This document shows positions 6,470-6,888 of a stretch of 6,888 nucleotides of DNA, piece by piece. A program made the translations under genes and the position numbers. The stretch's first letter is position 1, and every line of letters starts with the position of its first letter. The notes under the pieces were generated by a model. That model made no database searches, was not told where the DNA came from, and was given only the letters and a program-made list of their open reading frames with translations. Origin of the DNA: an uncultured Veillonella sp. (GTDB lineage: Bacteria; Bacillota; Negativicutes; Veillonellales; Veillonellaceae); assembly GCF_900545205.1 (NCBI RefSeq), contig NZ_UQYC01000083.1:1-6888 (forward strand). The letters are read 5' to 3'.

Positions 6470-6477
6470 GTGATATG

Positions 6478-6888
6478 ATGTGGCGGAAACTATGGAACGA
6501 TAGCGACTGGGCTATTATCATATGTACTTTCTTACTTGTTTGTATTGGTTTAGCAGCCATTGGCAGTGCAACGCATGTTAATCAAGAGCCTATTGGATTT
6601 GGTAGTTTAGTAGTAAAACAACTCATATTTTTCCTAGCTAATGTAGCCGTTGTGATAGGTATGCAGTTTCTTAACTACCATCGCCTAAAGGATTGGGGTA
6701 ATATCATTTACGCCATTACCCTTTTGATGTTGATTGCCGTTATGGCCGTTGGTACCTCTGCATTGGGGGCCCAACGCTGGATTCAATTGGGACCTATTAC
6801 GATTCAACCATCAGAGTTTTCTAAATTGCTCATGATTATTTGCATGGCTAAAATGCTAGAGCCTCGTATTGGCAAGTTAGATACATTT
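6478..6888 (+). CDS. rodA: RodA, SEDS peptidoglycan glycosyltransferase (5' part)
   Basis: The first 137 residues of a SEDS-family polytopic protein; the gene continues past the window edge. Membrane segments can be seen at about residues 11-29, 46-64 and 73-92, followed by the family signature GAQRWIQLGPITIQPSEFSK (97-116). SEDS proteins polymerise glycan strands from lipid II, and RodA pairs with PBP2. The neighbouring mrdA and mreBCD favour RodA over FtsW. The catalytic Asp lies in a later extracellular loop and is outside the window. Two ATGs are adjacent. AGGTGA (6468-6473), overlapping the minD stop, lies four bases before ATG 6478 but only one before ATG 6475, so I prefer 6478; the choice changes one residue. 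The gap to minD is eight bases, so co-transcription is likely. Confidence 0.93.
   Translation, partial: MWRKLWNDSDWAIIICTFLLVCIGLAAIGSATHVNQEPIGFGSLVVKQLIFFLANVAVVIGMQFLNYHRLKDWGNIIYAITLLMLIAVMAVGTSALGAQRWIQLGPITIQPSEFSKLLMIICMAKMLEPRIGKLDTF

Overview
The window looks like a chromosomal segment of a moderately low-GC Firmicute-type bacterium. It carries a cell-wall elongation ("elongasome") operon next to radC. Gene content and order (radC, mreB, mreC, mreD, mrdA/PBP2, minD, rodA) follow the arrangement known from Clostridia and Negativicutes. The protein sequences look to me most like Veillonella or a close relative. That assignment rests on recognition and was not tested by a search.

Layout. 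Positions 1-47 are a perfect pentanucleotide tandem array, (GCTGT)9 plus two bases, cut by the window edge. A short leader then runs to radC (129-827). The interval 828-1153 holds a long hairpin with a T-tract, which should terminate radC transcription, followed by an AT-rich promoter region. From 1154 to the window end, six genes run on the + strand with gaps of 1, -4, 23, 1 and 8 bases: mreB, mreC, mreD, mrdA (PBP2), minD and the 5' part of rodA. Such tight packing implies one transcript. No gene is supported on the - strand.

How the genes work together. MreB (actin-like), MreC (bitopic scaffold) and MreD (polytopic membrane protein) organise the wall-synthesis complex. PBP2 supplies transpeptidase activity and RodA the SEDS glycan polymerase. 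MinD is a membrane-associated deviant-Walker ATPase that normally positions the division site with MinC and MinE. Neither minC nor minE lies next to it here, although related operons usually have them between mrdA and rodA.

Most notable points. (1) MreB is divergent at several nucleotide-pocket motifs, including Arg at the position of the hydrolytic Glu (IEEP reads IERP). (2) minD stands alone and has a long C-terminal extension. If the host is a coccus such as Veillonella, the operon may be a remodelled elongasome/Min module no longer used for rod shape. (3) A slippage-prone pentamer array lies upstream of radC, and a G7 tract lies near the start of mreB. (4) RadC lacks its usual HPRE motif but keeps the metal-binding JAMM residues. 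I see no mobile element, CRISPR array, tRNA or rRNA.
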